NCBI GenBank assembly: GCA_002706335.1
Contig: PAKZ01000020.1
Coordinates: 53,882-117,881, forward strand
Source: Ahrensia sp.
Lineage (GTDB): Bacteria; Pseudomonadota; Alphaproteobacteria; Rhizobiales; Rhizobiaceae
Reading direction: 5' to 3'
DNA length: 64,000 nucleotides
This document shows positions 56,306-64,000 of the stretch, one piece after another. Numbering within the stretch: the first letter of the stretch is position 1; every line of letters begins with the position of its first letter. The notes beneath the pieces are model-generated. The model saw only the letters and a program-made list of their open reading frames with translations, made no database searches and was not told the DNA's origin. The position numbers were made by a program, and so were the translations under genes.

Positions 56306-57093
56306 GCGATTACGACCCCGCACGCCGCAGGCTGCTGACGGCCGGTCTTGTCGGCGCCTCGTCGCTCGCCGTATCCGGCTGCGACGCCTTCGACATGCTG
56401 ACCGACCGCGACAACCCGGTTCGCAATTTCATCGAGGGGGCGAACGGGCTGACCTACCGCGCGCAGCGCATCCTGCTTGGACGCGACGCGCTCGCCAAGG
56501 AGTTCACGCGCGCCGACATCCGCCAGCCGCAGCGGCCGAACGGGGTCACCAATCCGCCGGACGAGGACTACAAGGCGCTCGCGGCCAACGATTTCAGGGG
56601 GTACCGGCTGGAGGTTCGGGGCATGGTCAGCGAGAAACTGTCGCTTTCGCTGGACGAGTTGCAGGCCATGCCGTCGCGCACCCAGATCACCCGGCATGAC
56701 TGCGTCGAGGGCTGGAGCTGCATCGCGGAATGGAGCGGCGTTCCGCTGTCGGCGGTGCTGGAGCGCGCCAAGCCTGCGCAAGGCGCCCGTTTCGTCGTCT
56801 TCCACTGCTTCGACACGATCGAACGCGGGCTTTCGGGAAACATCCGATATTACGAGTCGATCGACATGATGGACGCGTATCATCCGCAGACGATCCTGGC
56901 CTATGGGCTGAACCGGGAAACGCTGCCCGTTTCCAACGGTGCGCCGCTACGCCTTCGGGTCGAGCGCCAGCTCGGATACAAGATGGCGAAATATGTCCGC
57001 GCTATCGAGCTGGTCGACAGGCTGACGCCGTTCGGCCTTGGGAAAGGCGGCTATTGGGAGGATCGCGGGTACGACTGGTATGCGGGAATTTGA
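56302..57093 (+). CDS. Molybdopterin oxidoreductase, sulfite-oxidase fold, Tat lipoprotein
   Basis: This 263-residue protein has a twin-arginine type signal (RRRLLTAG) followed by a lipobox LAVSGC with Cys27, so it is probably a Tat-exported lipoprotein. The sulfite-oxidase-type molybdenum site is Cys134 in HDCVEGWSC. It resembles YedY/MsrP but is shorter and has an added cytochrome partner of another type. The reaction is unknown. It overlaps the cytochrome gene, so they form a redox pair at the periplasmic side. Cofactor supply would come from moaD/moaE and other genes. Confidence 0.88.
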   Translation: MSDYDPARRRLLTAGLVGASSLAVSGCDAFDMLTDRDNPVRNFIEGANGLTYRAQRILLGRDALAKEFTRADIRQPQRPNGVTNPPDEDYKALAANDFRGYRLEVRGMVSEKLSLSLDELQAMPSRTQITRHDCVEGWSCIAEWSGVPLSAVLERAKPAQGARFVVFHCFDTIERGLSGNIRYYESIDMMDAYHPQTILAYGLNRETLPVSNGAPLRLRVERQLGYKMAKYVRAIELVDRLTPFGLGKGGYWEDRGYDWYAGI

Positions 57094-57135
57094 TTCCGCT
57101 TCCGCCATGACGCGGAACGTGCTTCACTCCGCGCC

Positions 57136-57558
57136 ATGCTCGTGCTCGCCAAGGTTATCCACTATCTCTGCTTCAGCGTCGGCATCGGCGGCGGGGGCGC
57201 CGCCATGCTGGCCGGGATCCGCGCCAAGGCAGCGCCGGGCGAAGCCGTACCCCTCCTGCGCGGCATCCAGAAGACGCTCGGCCGCATCTCGTTTGTCGCA
57301 ATCGTTTTGCTGTGGCTGACGGGCGTCTACATGGTCTATGCGATCAAGGGCGGCTGGGGCGGGCTCAACGCATTCTTCTGGCTGAAGATCGCCGCCGTGC
57401 TGGTGCTGACCGGCGCATCGCTGACCGCGCAGTATTTCACGCTGACAGCCTCGAAGCGCAATCCCGCCACCATGGGGCCGATCATGGCGAAGATCGGCAT
57501 GACGGCGAGCGGCTCAGCCGTACTGGCGCTGATCTTCGCGGTGATCGCCTTTAGCTGA
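57136..57558 (+). CDS. Small integral membrane protein, DUF2269/CopD-like
   Basis: This 140-residue protein has four membrane segments and the layout of DUF2269-like or CopD-related proteins (KVIHYLCFSVGIGGGGAAMLAG at the start, with His9 a possible haem or metal ligand). Its function is not established. It is 42 bases after the molybdoenzyme gene and may belong to the same unit. Its end overlaps the end of the opposing Atm1-type exporter gene by eight bases. Confidence 0.7.
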   Translation: MLVLAKVIHYLCFSVGIGGGGAAMLAGIRAKAAPGEAVPLLRGIQKTLGRISFVAIVLLWLTGVYMVYAIKGGWGGLNAFFWLKIAAVLVLTGASLTAQYFTLTASKRNPATMGPIMAKIGMTASGSAVLALIFAVIAFS

Positions 57559-59518
57559 CGTTCGAAAAGCCTCGGGCGTTATCCGGGCTCTTCGACGAGC
57601 TGACACCGGAGTCAGCCTCTGGATAGTCGGCCTCGCCGGGACCGGCCGTCCGCTTGCGCACGATGACGCCCATCTCGTCTTCCTCACGGGCCGCACGCAG
57701 CTTGCGTTCGGCCTCGATCGCTTCCGACTGGCGAGACCACATCTGTTCGTAAAGGCCACCCAATTCCATCAGCTGCGCATGGGTGCCGCGTTCGGCGATC
57801 AGGCCATCGCGCAGGACAATGATCTCGTCGCAGCTGATAACCGTGGAGAGACGGTGGGCGATGACCAGCGTCGTGCGGCCCTTCGAGACATAGTCGAGCG
57901 CCTGCTGGATTTCCTGTTCGGTCGCGGTATCCAGCGCCGAGGTCGCCTCGTCGAGCACCTGGATAGGCGGCGCCTTGAGGATGGTGCGGGCAATCGCGAC
58001 CCGCTGCTTCTCGCCGCCCGACAGTTTCAATCCGCGCTCGCCGACCATGGTGTCAAAGCCTTCCGGCAGCGAACGGATGAAATCGCCGATCTGGGCCATC
58101 TCCGCCGCCTCCTCCACTTCCGCGTCTGAGGCGTCCGGCCGGCCATAGCGGATGTTGTAGCGGATCGTATCGTTGAACAGGACAGTGTCCTGCGGAACCA
58201 TGCCGATCGCGGCGCGCAGCGACTTCTGCTTTACTTCGCGGATGTCCTGCCCGTCGATGGTGATCGAGCCGTCCTGCACGTCATAGAAACGGTAGAGCAA
58301 CCGCGAGATGGTCGATTTGCCCGCCCCGGACGGCCCGACGATGGCGACCGACTTGCCGGCCGGCACCTTGAAACTGATGCCCTTGAGGATCGGGCGCTGG
58401 GGGTCATAGGCGAATTTGACATCGTCGAAGATGATGTGGCCGTCGCGGACGACGAGTTCCCGTGCGTCGGGCTTGTCCTTCACTTCGGCCTGTACGTCGA
58501 GCAGATCGAACATCTGCTCGATATCGGTGAGGCCCTGCCGGACTTCGCGGTAGATGAAGCCGATGAAATTCAGCGGGATGGACAGCTGGATCAGCATCGC
58601 ATTGATGAAGACGAAGTCGCCGAGCGTCTGGGTGCCGGCCTGGACGGCGCTGGCCGACAGCCACATCATGATGAGCATGCCGACGCCGAAAATGACCGCC
58701 TGGCCGAAATTGAGCCAGCCGAGCGAGGTCCAGACCTTGGTCGCGGCGCGTTCGTAGCCGGCCATGGCTCCGTCGAAGCGGCGCGCCTCCATCTCCTCGT
58801 TGCCGAAGTATTTCACCGTCTCGAAGTTGAGCAGCGAGTCGACCGACTTGGTGTTGGCGTCCGTGTCGGAATTGTTCATGTCGCGGCGGATCTGTATGCG
58901 CCAGTCGCTGGCGCGGATCGTGAACCAGCCATAGAGCCAGATCGTCACACCGGTCACGGCGACATATTGCCAGCCATAGGCGAAGCCGAAAATGATCGCG
59001 ACGAGCAGGAATTCGAGGATCGTCGGCGCGGTGTTCAGAATCGTGAAGCGGACGATCGCCTCGATGCCCTTGACCCCGCGCTCGATGATGCGCGACAGGC
59101 CGCCGGTGCGCCGCTCCAAATGGAAGCGCAGCGACAGGGCGTGCATGTGGACGAAGGTCTTGTAGGCGAGCTGGCGCACCGCGTGCTGGCCGACGCTTGC
59201 AAAGAGCGCATCACGCAACTGGTTGAGGCCGGCCTGGGCGACGCGGAAGACATTGTAGGCGACGACCAGCATGCCTGGCCCGAGGATGGCGGCGGCAATC
59301 CAGTCCGGCGCATTCAACTGGCCGTCGAGGGCGTTGGTCACCCATTTGAACCCGTAGGGGACGAGCATGAGGACGAGCTTCGCCAGCACGAGATATATGG
59401 TCGCGTAGACGACGCGCATCTTCAGGTCGGGGCGGTCCGCCGGCCACATATAGGGCCACAGGTTGCGGATGGTCTGGAGCGTCGAACCGCTCTCAGCGGA
59501 AACTGTCTTGTTGGCCAA
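57551..59518 (-). CDS. Atm1-type ABC exporter
   Basis: This 655-residue homodimeric exporter matches the Atm1/ABCB7 group. It begins TIRNLWPYMWP, has the membrane domain to about residue 330 and an ATPase with [22 protein letters not shown] and LDEATSALD. The mitochondrial members export a glutathione-linked sulfur compound needed for cytosolic iron-sulfur proteins. The Novosphingobium homolog exports metal-loaded glutathione. The gene is the second of a two-gene unit, 12 bases after an ArsR-type regulator gene, so a thiol or metal role is likely. The C-terminal 30 residues are poorly conserved. Confidence 0.9.
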   Translation of the reverse strand: MANKTVSAESGSTLQTIRNLWPYMWPADRPDLKMRVVYATIYLVLAKLVLMLVPYGFKWVTNALDGQLNAPDWIAAAILGPGMLVVAYNVFRVAQAGLNQLRDALFASVGQHAVRQLAYKTFVHMHALSLRFHLERRTGGLSRIIERGVKGIEAIVRFTILNTAPTILEFLLVAIIFGFAYGWQYVAVTGVTIWLYGWFTIRASDWRIQIRRDMNNSDTDANTKSVDSLLNFETVKYFGNEEMEARRFDGAMAGYERAATKVWTSLGWLNFGQAVIFGVGMLIMMWLSASAVQAGTQTLGDFVFINAMLIQLSIPLNFIGFIYREVRQGLTDIEQMFDLLDVQAEVKDKPDARELVVRDGHIIFDDVKFAYDPQRPILKGISFKVPAGKSVAIVGPSGAGKSTISRLLYRFYDVQDGSITIDGQDIREVKQKSLRAAIGMVPQDTVLFNDTIRYNIRYGRPDASDAEVEEAAEMAQIGDFIRSLPEGFDTMVGERGLKLSGGEKQRVAIARTILKAPPIQVLDEATSALDTATEQEIQQALDYVSKGRTTLVIAHRLSTVISCDEIIVLRDGLIAERGTHAQLMELGGLYEQMWSRQSEAIEAERKLRAAREEDEMGVIVRKRTAGPGEADYPEADSGVSSSKSPDNARGFSNVS

Positions 59519-59530
59519 GGGTTAGTCCAA

Positions 59531-59842
59531 TCAGGTTTTGCCGGAGCCGCAGCAACTGACGGAACAGCACTGGTCGACAAGGGAATTGAGTTGCAGCGAT
59601 ACGCTGCGCAGCGCCTCGCGATTCAGACGATAGGTCGAGCGCGGCATGTGTCGCTCGTGCGTGATGAGGCCGGCCTCGAGCAGAACTTTCAGATGCTGGG
59701 AGACCGTCGATTGGGCCAGCGGCAGGCAGTCGACGACATCGCGGCAGGCGCAGCCGTCATTGCCCGACAGATATTCCAGAATGGCCAGCCGCGCCGGGTG
59801 CGACAGCGCCGCGAGCCGCCCGGCGATCTCCTGCGTCCGCAT
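59531..59842 (-). CDS. ArsR/SmtB-family metal-sensing repressor
   Basis: This 103-residue winged-helix protein has the ArsR layout, with the recognition helix in AQSTVSQHLKVLLEAG. Possible metal-binding thiols are Cys31, Cys33 and Cys39 (GCACRDVVDC) in the N-terminal region, and Cys92, Cys93, Cys97 and Cys98 (CCSVSCC) at the C-terminus. That second cluster is unusual. It should bind the near-palindrome just upstream and release DNA on binding arsenite or another thiophilic metal. GGAG lies six bases before the ATG at 59842; a longer start at 59896 would span the operator. Confidence 0.88.
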   Translation of the reverse strand: MRTQEIAGRLAALSHPARLAILEYLSGNDGCACRDVVDCLPLAQSTVSQHLKVLLEAGLITHERHMPRSTYRLNREALRSVSLQLNSLVDQCCSVSCCGSGKT

Positions 59843-59854
59843 GAGCGCTCCTTT

Positions 59855-59877
59855 ATCGTCTATCGGCGATATACGAT
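59855..59877. promoter_or_regulatory. Predicted ArsR-family operator
   Basis: This 23-bp imperfect palindrome matches its own reverse complement at 18 of 23 positions; two symmetric pairs and the central base do not match. It lies 12 bases before the regulator start codon and contains the predicted -10 box of that gene, an ideal place for repression. Confidence 0.7.
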
Positions 59878-59896
59878 GATAAGAGGCCGCGGGCAA
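59868..59896 (-). promoter_or_regulatory. Promoter of the ArsR-Atm1 unit
   Basis: On the minus strand, TTGCCC (59891-59896) and TATATC (59868-59873) are separated by 17 bases. The -10 lies inside the operator. Confidence 0.65.
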
Positions 59897-59901
59897 GGCT
59901 T

Positions 59902-59935
59902 TCCCGAAAGAAACAGGGCCGGATTTCTCCGGCCC
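59902..59935 (-). terminator. Terminator of the LysM protein gene
   Basis: A perfect 8-bp stem (59916-59923 with 59928-59935) and GAAA loop, read on the minus strand, is followed by TGTTTCTTTC. It ends the LysM gene and separates it from the ArsR unit. Confidence 0.85.
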
Positions 59936-59945
59936 GGTTCAGTTG

Positions 59946-62045
59946 TCAGTTTTCCGGTTTCGCGTTTTCCGGCAACTCAAAGATCTGACCCGGCCAGATC
60001 ATGTCGGGATCCTTGATCTGGTCCTGATTGGCCAGATAGATCGTCGTGTAGCGCGTTCCCTCACCATAGACGCGGCGGGAGATGTGCCACAGCGTGTCGC
60101 CGCGCCGGATGATCACGGAGGAGTTGGTCTGGCGAAGCTTCCCGGTGACCGTGATGTCCTCGGACACCTCGGGCGGCGCGGACGTTTCAGGTGCAGAAGC
60201 GACCTGTTCCTCTCCGCCAGCCGACCCTTCCGCCGTCTCGGCAGCCGGGGTGGACGCTTCCGCAGTGGCGCCGGCAGTTGCACCGGCAGGCGTTTCGACT
60301 TCCGCAGTCGCCGTGTCACCGGATTCGGATTGTTCCGTCATGGCCGGCTCGGCGCTCGGTTCCGCCGATGCGGTTTCCGTGGCAGCGCGCCCGGCAGGCT
60401 GTTCGGCCTCCGCCATCTTCGCCTCGCCCTTCCCGGCCTCCACGGTCCCGGGGGACGTGTCAGCCATAGCCGTGGACGCATCGGCTTCGGGCCTGGCTTC
60501 CGCCATGGTCTCGGTCTGCGCCTGTCCGGATGACGACTCAGCGGAAGGCGCTTCCGCCTCGGGCTGCGCAGACGTCGAACCGGCTGACCCAGCCGTCTCG
60601 GCGGGCTGCTCGATAGTGGTTGCATTGTCGGCGACAGCCGCCACGCGCTCGCCTTCGCTTCGCGTGAAAGGCACCGCTGCGCGGGCGACCACCTCGGCAG
60701 TGGCGGGATCGATGACGTCGGCGCGGATGATGTAATCCCCGACCGCGAGATCCTTGCGCACCTGCACGAGGAAGCGGCCGCCGGGGCTGGTCAGCGTGTC
60801 GCCCAGCAGGAACTCGTTCGCGTAGACCCGCACCTGCGCGCCCGGATCAGCCGCGCCGGCAACGAAGATCGTATCGCTGTCGATCTCCACTGCCTCGATG
60901 CGGATGGAGATCCGCGCAGCGTCCGAAGACGGTGCAGGGGTCTCGGCGGCCGGTTCGGTGCTCGCTTCGGCAGTCTCTGCGGCTTCACCGGATGTTGCGG
61001 CCTCGGCAGCGTCGGCGGAAGCAGTTTCCGCCTCGCCTGCGGGTGACTGCGCTTCGCCCGAGGCCGTCTCGGTCGCGGCAGTTTCCGGCGTGGCTTCTTC
61101 GGCAGCGGGTTCGGCCATCGCCGTTTCGGTTTCCGCTGCCGGAGCTTCGGCTTCGGCCATTCCCCCTTGCGGCGCTTCGGCGGCTGCGCCTTCCTCCGGC
61201 TCCGGCGTGTTGATCAGGCGCGACGGAGCGCCGGGGCGCTCGACCAGCGCAAGCAGTTCGCCCTCGCGGCCCGGTTCCGGCACGGAGACGATGGCCGTCT
61301 CCTCAGACATCGCCACGTCGCCATTCTCTTCGGTCGAGCGCAGGACGATCTCGTAATCGCCGGGCTCGAGGGGATCGTCGAGGACAGCGACGAAATCGCC
61401 ATTGGCCTCAGCCTTGGCGGTCGCGATCGTTTCAGAGCGCGTAAGGATTTCGATGTCGGCATTGGGGCCGGCCGAACCGGCGATCAAAGTGGAGCCGTCC
61501 GGCTCGACCCGAAGCAGACCGAAACTCGGCACGATGATTTCGGCCTGCACATCGGCTTCCTCGCCAACGCCCGCAGCATCCGGCGCGGTATCCGCCTGGG
61601 GCTCGGCCGCCTCGGCGCCCGGAGCAGCGGCAGCTTGTTCGCCGGTTTCGCCCTGCGGAGCTGCTTCCTCGCCGGTACCGGCTTCGGGAGCGACTGCTTC
61701 CGTGTCACTGCCCGCTTCCGGAGCAACAGACTGCTCCCCGGCGGTTTCAGGCGCTTCGGCTTCAGGGGCGGCAGGGGCTTCTACAGCCTCGTCCGAAGGC
61801 GTTTCCGCCATCTCTTGTTCAGAGGGCGCGGCCGCCTCTTCCGTTTCGGCCGGCTGCGTGTCCGCAGCCTCCTGCGGCGCGGCCGGCGTTTCGGCGTTGT
61901 CCGCCGCTTCGCTCTCGGCCATGACCGGCTCGGCCTGCTTGCCGAGCCACATATTTATCCGCTCGGAGACTCCCCCCGTGCTCGCGACGCCGACGGCGAT
62001 CAAAGCGAGCAGAAAAAGCCAGACCCCAACCCTGTTGTTCTTCAT
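59946..62045 (-). CDS. LysM-domain protein with long Ala/Glu/Pro-rich linkers
   Basis: This 699-residue protein has a membrane segment or uncleaved signal (about 6-24) and a C-terminal LysM domain (about 645-692: IIRRGDTLWHISRRVYGEGTRYTTIYLANQ) that binds peptidoglycan. Two folded beta-rich stretches lie between low-complexity segments of Ala, Glu, Pro and Thr: about 175-270 (EIIVPSFGLLRVEPDGS) and about 370-465 (ISIRIEAVEIDSDTIFVAGAADPG). The function is unknown; a scaffold between membrane and cell wall fits. The start at 62045 gives the membrane segment; no good ribosome-binding site is seen, so 62129 is also possible. Confidence 0.82.
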   Translation of the reverse strand: MKNNRVGVWLFLLALIAVGVASTGGVSERINMWLGKQAEPVMAESEAADNAETPAAPQEAADTQPAETEEAAAPSEQEMAETPSDEAVEAPAAPEAEAPETAGEQSVAPEAGSDTEAVAPEAGTGEEAAPQGETGEQAAAAPGAEAAEPQADTAPDAAGVGEEADVQAEIIVPSFGLLRVEPDGSTLIAGSAGPNADIEILTRSETIATAKAEANGDFVAVLDDPLEPGDYEIVLRSTEENGDVAMSEETAIVSVPEPGREGELLALVERPGAPSRLINTPEPEEGAAAEAPQGGMAEAEAPAAETETAMAEPAAEEATPETAATETASGEAQSPAGEAETASADAAEAATSGEAAETAEASTEPAAETPAPSSDAARISIRIEAVEIDSDTIFVAGAADPGAQVRVYANEFLLGDTLTSPGGRFLVQVRKDLAVGDYIIRADVIDPATAEVVARAAVPFTRSEGERVAAVADNATTIEQPAETAGSAGSTSAQPEAEAPSAESSSGQAQTETMAEARPEADASTAMADTSPGTVEAGKGEAKMAEAEQPAGRAATETASAEPSAEPAMTEQSESGDTATAEVETPAGATAGATAEASTPAAETAEGSAGGEEQVASAPETSAPPEVSEDITVTGKLRQTNSSVIIRRGDTLWHISRRVYGEGTRYTTIYLANQDQIKDPDMIWPGQIFELPENAKPEN

Positions 62046-62184
62046 AAAATCATACCAGTTAAACCGAGACTTTCTTAGCACCCGTGCTGCGGTGCACTCA
62101 AGAATTGTCAATTCCCCTACAGAATGCACAGGCCGTTATGCACAGAAGCCTTGACGGTTTGCCCCGCCCCGGCAATAGGAAGAC

Positions 62185-62793
62185 ATGTCTTCCTCTCCGA
62201 TCCAGTCCGTTTGCGTCTATTGCGGCTCCTCGCCCGGCAACGATCCAGCCTATCTCGAAGCCGGGAAAACCCTTGGCCGTTCGCTCGGCGAAGCCGGGCT
62301 GCGGCTGGTCTATGGCGGCGGCACGAAGGGCATCATGGGCGCCGTGGCCCAGGGCACGATGGAGGCCGGCGGCAAGGTGACCGGCATCATCCCGCGCTTC
62401 CTGATGAACAAGGAAGCGACCGAAAAGGCGCTCGGCCAGCTCGACGAACTGGTCGTCACCGAGGACATGCATGAGCGCAAGCACCGCATGTTCGAGGAAT
62501 CCGACGCCTTCGTGACGCTGCCCGGCGGCATCGGAACGCTGGAAGAAGTCATCGAGATCATGACCTGGGCTCAGCTCGGCCAGCACACGAAACCGATCGT
62601 GCTTGCCAATATCAACGGGTTCTGGGATCCACTCTCGACGCTGCTCGACCACATGCGTGACGCGGGCTTTATCCACACCGCCCATCGTGTGCGCCCGCTG
62701 ATCATCGGCGCGCCCGACGCCATCGTCCCCGCAATTCTCGCCGCTGCCGGCGAACATGGCGAGGGCGATGCGCGGGTAATCGAAAGGCTGTAG
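62185..62793 (+). CDS. LOG family protein (cytokinin-activating type)
   Basis: This 202-residue Rossmann-fold protein carries the LOG motif PGGIGTLEEVIE and the VYCGSSPG opening of the TIGR00730 family. Plant and bacterial members release free bases from nucleoside 5'-monophosphates, which makes active cytokinins; bacterial ones may act in nucleotide repair or pyrimidine 5'-nucleotide cleavage. No cytokinin gene is nearby. It diverges from the LysM gene. Confidence 0.88.
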   Translation: MSSSPIQSVCVYCGSSPGNDPAYLEAGKTLGRSLGEAGLRLVYGGGTKGIMGAVAQGTMEAGGKVTGIIPRFLMNKEATEKALGQLDELVVTEDMHERKHRMFEESDAFVTLPGGIGTLEEVIEIMTWAQLGQHTKPIVLANINGFWDPLSTLLDHMRDAGFIHTAHRVRPLIIGAPDAIVPAILAAAGEHGEGDARVIERL

Positions 62794-62814
62794 CCCGGTA
62801 TCGCGGCGCCCGCC

Positions 62815-63804
62815 ATGTCCGACGAGCGAAACATCCACGCAGCAGACGATTACGACAAGGCCGGCCAGATCTATTCCTACGCCTTCGGCGCCGACGGACA
62901 TGTCGTTGCCGATGACGAGACCATAAGCTGGCGCTGGACCGGGTTCGCGCTGAGCGACGCCCGCGCCCGCGCCGCAATAGCCTCCTTCCCGGGCCTGCCG
63001 CCGGATGCGCGGCGCTGCCTGCTGGCGAGCGGCAGACGCGTCTACATGAAGCGGTCCGGAGACTGGCTGTTCGGGACGCTGCCCGACATCCATCATCGCC
63101 ATTATGCCGAATCCGAAGAGATCGGCCTGTTCCACTTCGCGCTCAACCGCGAGACGCTGGTGACATCGCGCAAGAAGCCGCTGCAGACCATCGACGACGT
63201 CAGGCGGAAGATCGAGGACCGGCACCAAGCTCTTCCGACGCCGGCCTGTTTCGTGGACATGGTGATCACCCAACTGCTCGATCTGCTGGAAGACAAGACC
63301 GACGATCTGTTCGAGGAACTCGACGCCATCGAGGACAGCATCATCGGCGGGCGATGGGCCGGCGAAAGGGAGCGGCTGGCGCCGCTGCGCCGGCGCGCGA
63401 TCCTGGTGCACCGACACCTCTTCCGCGTCAGCGGGCTGTTTCGTCCGCTGACCGCCGCCGATATCGCCGCGACAGCGCCCGAGATCGCCGCCTCTATCGA
63501 CAACAACACGGCGCTCGCCGCCGCGATGCTGCATGACAGCGAACAACTGCAGGCCCGTGCGCTGCTGTTGCAGGAAGAAATCATGGCGCGGCTTTCCGAA
63601 CGCACCAACAAGCTTCTCTACCTGCTTTCGGTGCTGACAGCCGTGCTGCTGCCGGCGACTGTGATTGCCGGCTTTTTCGGGATGAACCTGCACGGAATCC
63701 CTTTTACCGATTCCCATGTCGGTTTCTGGGAAGCCGCCTTGCTGGCGGCGATTGGCGCGGCCGGCGTGGTGCTGTTCGTGCACCGGCTGGGGAGCCGGGA
63801 CTGA
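62815..63804 (+). CDS. ZntB/CorA-family divalent-cation transporter
   Basis: This 329-residue protein has the CorA-like layout. It has a soluble N-terminal domain with long helices (about 150-270), two C-terminal membrane segments (about 268-288 and 300-322) and the pore signature GMN in FFGMNLHGIPF. The sequence is nearer to ZntB than to CorA, so zinc or another divalent cation is possible. It starts 21 bases after the LOG gene and is probably co-transcribed with it. Confidence 0.87.
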   Translation: MSDERNIHAADDYDKAGQIYSYAFGADGHVVADDETISWRWTGFALSDARARAAIASFPGLPPDARRCLLASGRRVYMKRSGDWLFGTLPDIHHRHYAESEEIGLFHFALNRETLVTSRKKPLQTIDDVRRKIEDRHQALPTPACFVDMVITQLLDLLEDKTDDLFEELDAIEDSIIGGRWAGERERLAPLRRRAILVHRHLFRVSGLFRPLTAADIAATAPEIAASIDNNTALAAAMLHDSEQLQARALLLQEEIMARLSERTNKLLYLLSVLTAVLLPATVIAGFFGMNLHGIPFTDSHVGFWEAALLAAIGAAGVVLFVHRLGSRD

Positions 63805-64000
63805 AACCTGCGTCGTGACCATTTCTCTCCGTGCCGATGGCGGTCAGGCTTGACCGGACCATCATGCACGAGCCGCCACGGCGGTGGACGAATCCGAAAG
63901 ACTAGAGCCTTTCAGGGTCAGATAGAAGCATTCTGCCGGAGCAGGTTTGCCCCGAGATCGAGGGATCTGGCGCGGGCCGTGCCGGGGCACGGTCAAGCCG
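63805..64000. other. End of window without a gene
   Basis: No gene is seen in these 196 bases. The stretch 63902-63945 (GAGCCTTTCAGGGTCAGA, then GCATTCTGCCGGAGCAGG) resembles a short dispersed intergenic repeat I have seen in Rhizobiales, though I cannot verify this. A near-perfect 9-bp hairpin (63975-63983 with 63986-63994, one G-T pair) lies near the edge. Confidence 0.4.

Noticed and set aside
58436..60016. Long open frame on the plus strand (526 codons)
   Set aside because: It lies opposite the Atm1-type exporter and ArsR genes and crosses the LysM gene terminator. Composition is typical of an antisense shadow.
60082..60735. Ser/Ala-rich frames opposite the LysM gene
   Set aside because: They mirror the Ala/Glu codons of the low-complexity linkers and contain no motif.
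62098..63822. Long open frame on the minus strand (574 codons)
   Set aside because: It lies opposite the LOG and ZntB-like genes, which carry PGGIGTLEE and GMN motifs.

Overview
The window is about 64 kb of dense, GC-rich bacterial chromosome made almost entirely of housekeeping genes. Gene order points to an alphaproteobacterium of the Hyphomicrobiales (Rhizobiales) type: uvrC-pgsA-moaD-moaE; lptF-lptG-lptD-surA-like-pdxA-rsmA; fabD-fabG-acpP-fabF-mltG-yicC-gmk-queF; rpsF-rpsR-DUF2232-rplI without ssb; then cfa-dnaB-alr-radA-cvpA-purF. An Omp25/31-like porin and several GTG or TTG starts fit the same assignment. I cannot name the genus from sequence alone. I saw no phage, insertion sequence, CRISPR array or obvious genomic island.

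Layout. 1-2.9 kb: a secreted protein, a lipoprotein-type T2 RNase with an altered active-site motif, a 50-residue charged ORF, a GST-like protein and a porin-like barrel. 3-8.3 kb: Ca/Na antiporter, pteridine-reductase-type SDR, uvrC, pgsA, moaD, moaE. 8.4-13.1 kb: GT-C type membrane glycosyltransferase, tRNA-Ala(CGC), HlyIII-like protein, thioesterase, ndk, DinB-fold protein and a 62-residue ORF. 13.2-20.7 kb: a glycine/aspartate repeat exoprotein, ABC-F ATPase, ceramidase-like hydrolase, membrane protein, methyltransferase, holC, pepA. 20.9-28.6 kb: the LPS-export and cofactor operon. 28.6-35.4 kb, minus strand: the fatty-acid synthesis operon ending in gmk and queF. 35.5-37.6 kb: flavoprotein and a small membrane protein. 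37.6-48.7 kb: ribosomal proteins, cfa, dnaB, alr, radA, cvpA, purF and an SDR. 48.9-52.8 kb: acyl-ACP-synthetase/acyltransferase-like fusion, pssA, psd. 52.9-57.6 kb: hemerythrin-like protein, an ABC exporter, and a cytochrome b / Tat-lipoprotein molybdoenzyme / membrane protein cluster. 57.6-63.8 kb: ArsR-type regulator with an Atm1-type exporter, a LysM protein, a LOG-family protein and a ZntB/CorA transporter.

How it fits together. Much of the window serves the envelope: fatty-acid synthesis (fabD, fabG, acpP, fabF), phospholipid head groups (pgsA, pssA, psd), lipid modification (cfa, Aas-like protein, ceramidase-like protein), LPS transport (lptF, lptG, lptD), peptidoglycan (alr, mltG, LysM protein) and outer-membrane proteins. 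Replication, repair and translation genes (dnaB, holC, uvrC, radA, rpsF, rpsR, rplI, rsmA) are interleaved.

I found no clear novel system. The leads most worth following are the RNase T2 lacking the usual Lys in its second active-site motif, the secreted 14-residue-repeat protein, the EX4D acyltransferase-synthetase fusion, the ArsR/Atm1 unit with a 23-bp near-palindrome over its -10 box, and the cytochrome b / Tat-lipoprotein molybdoenzyme cluster.
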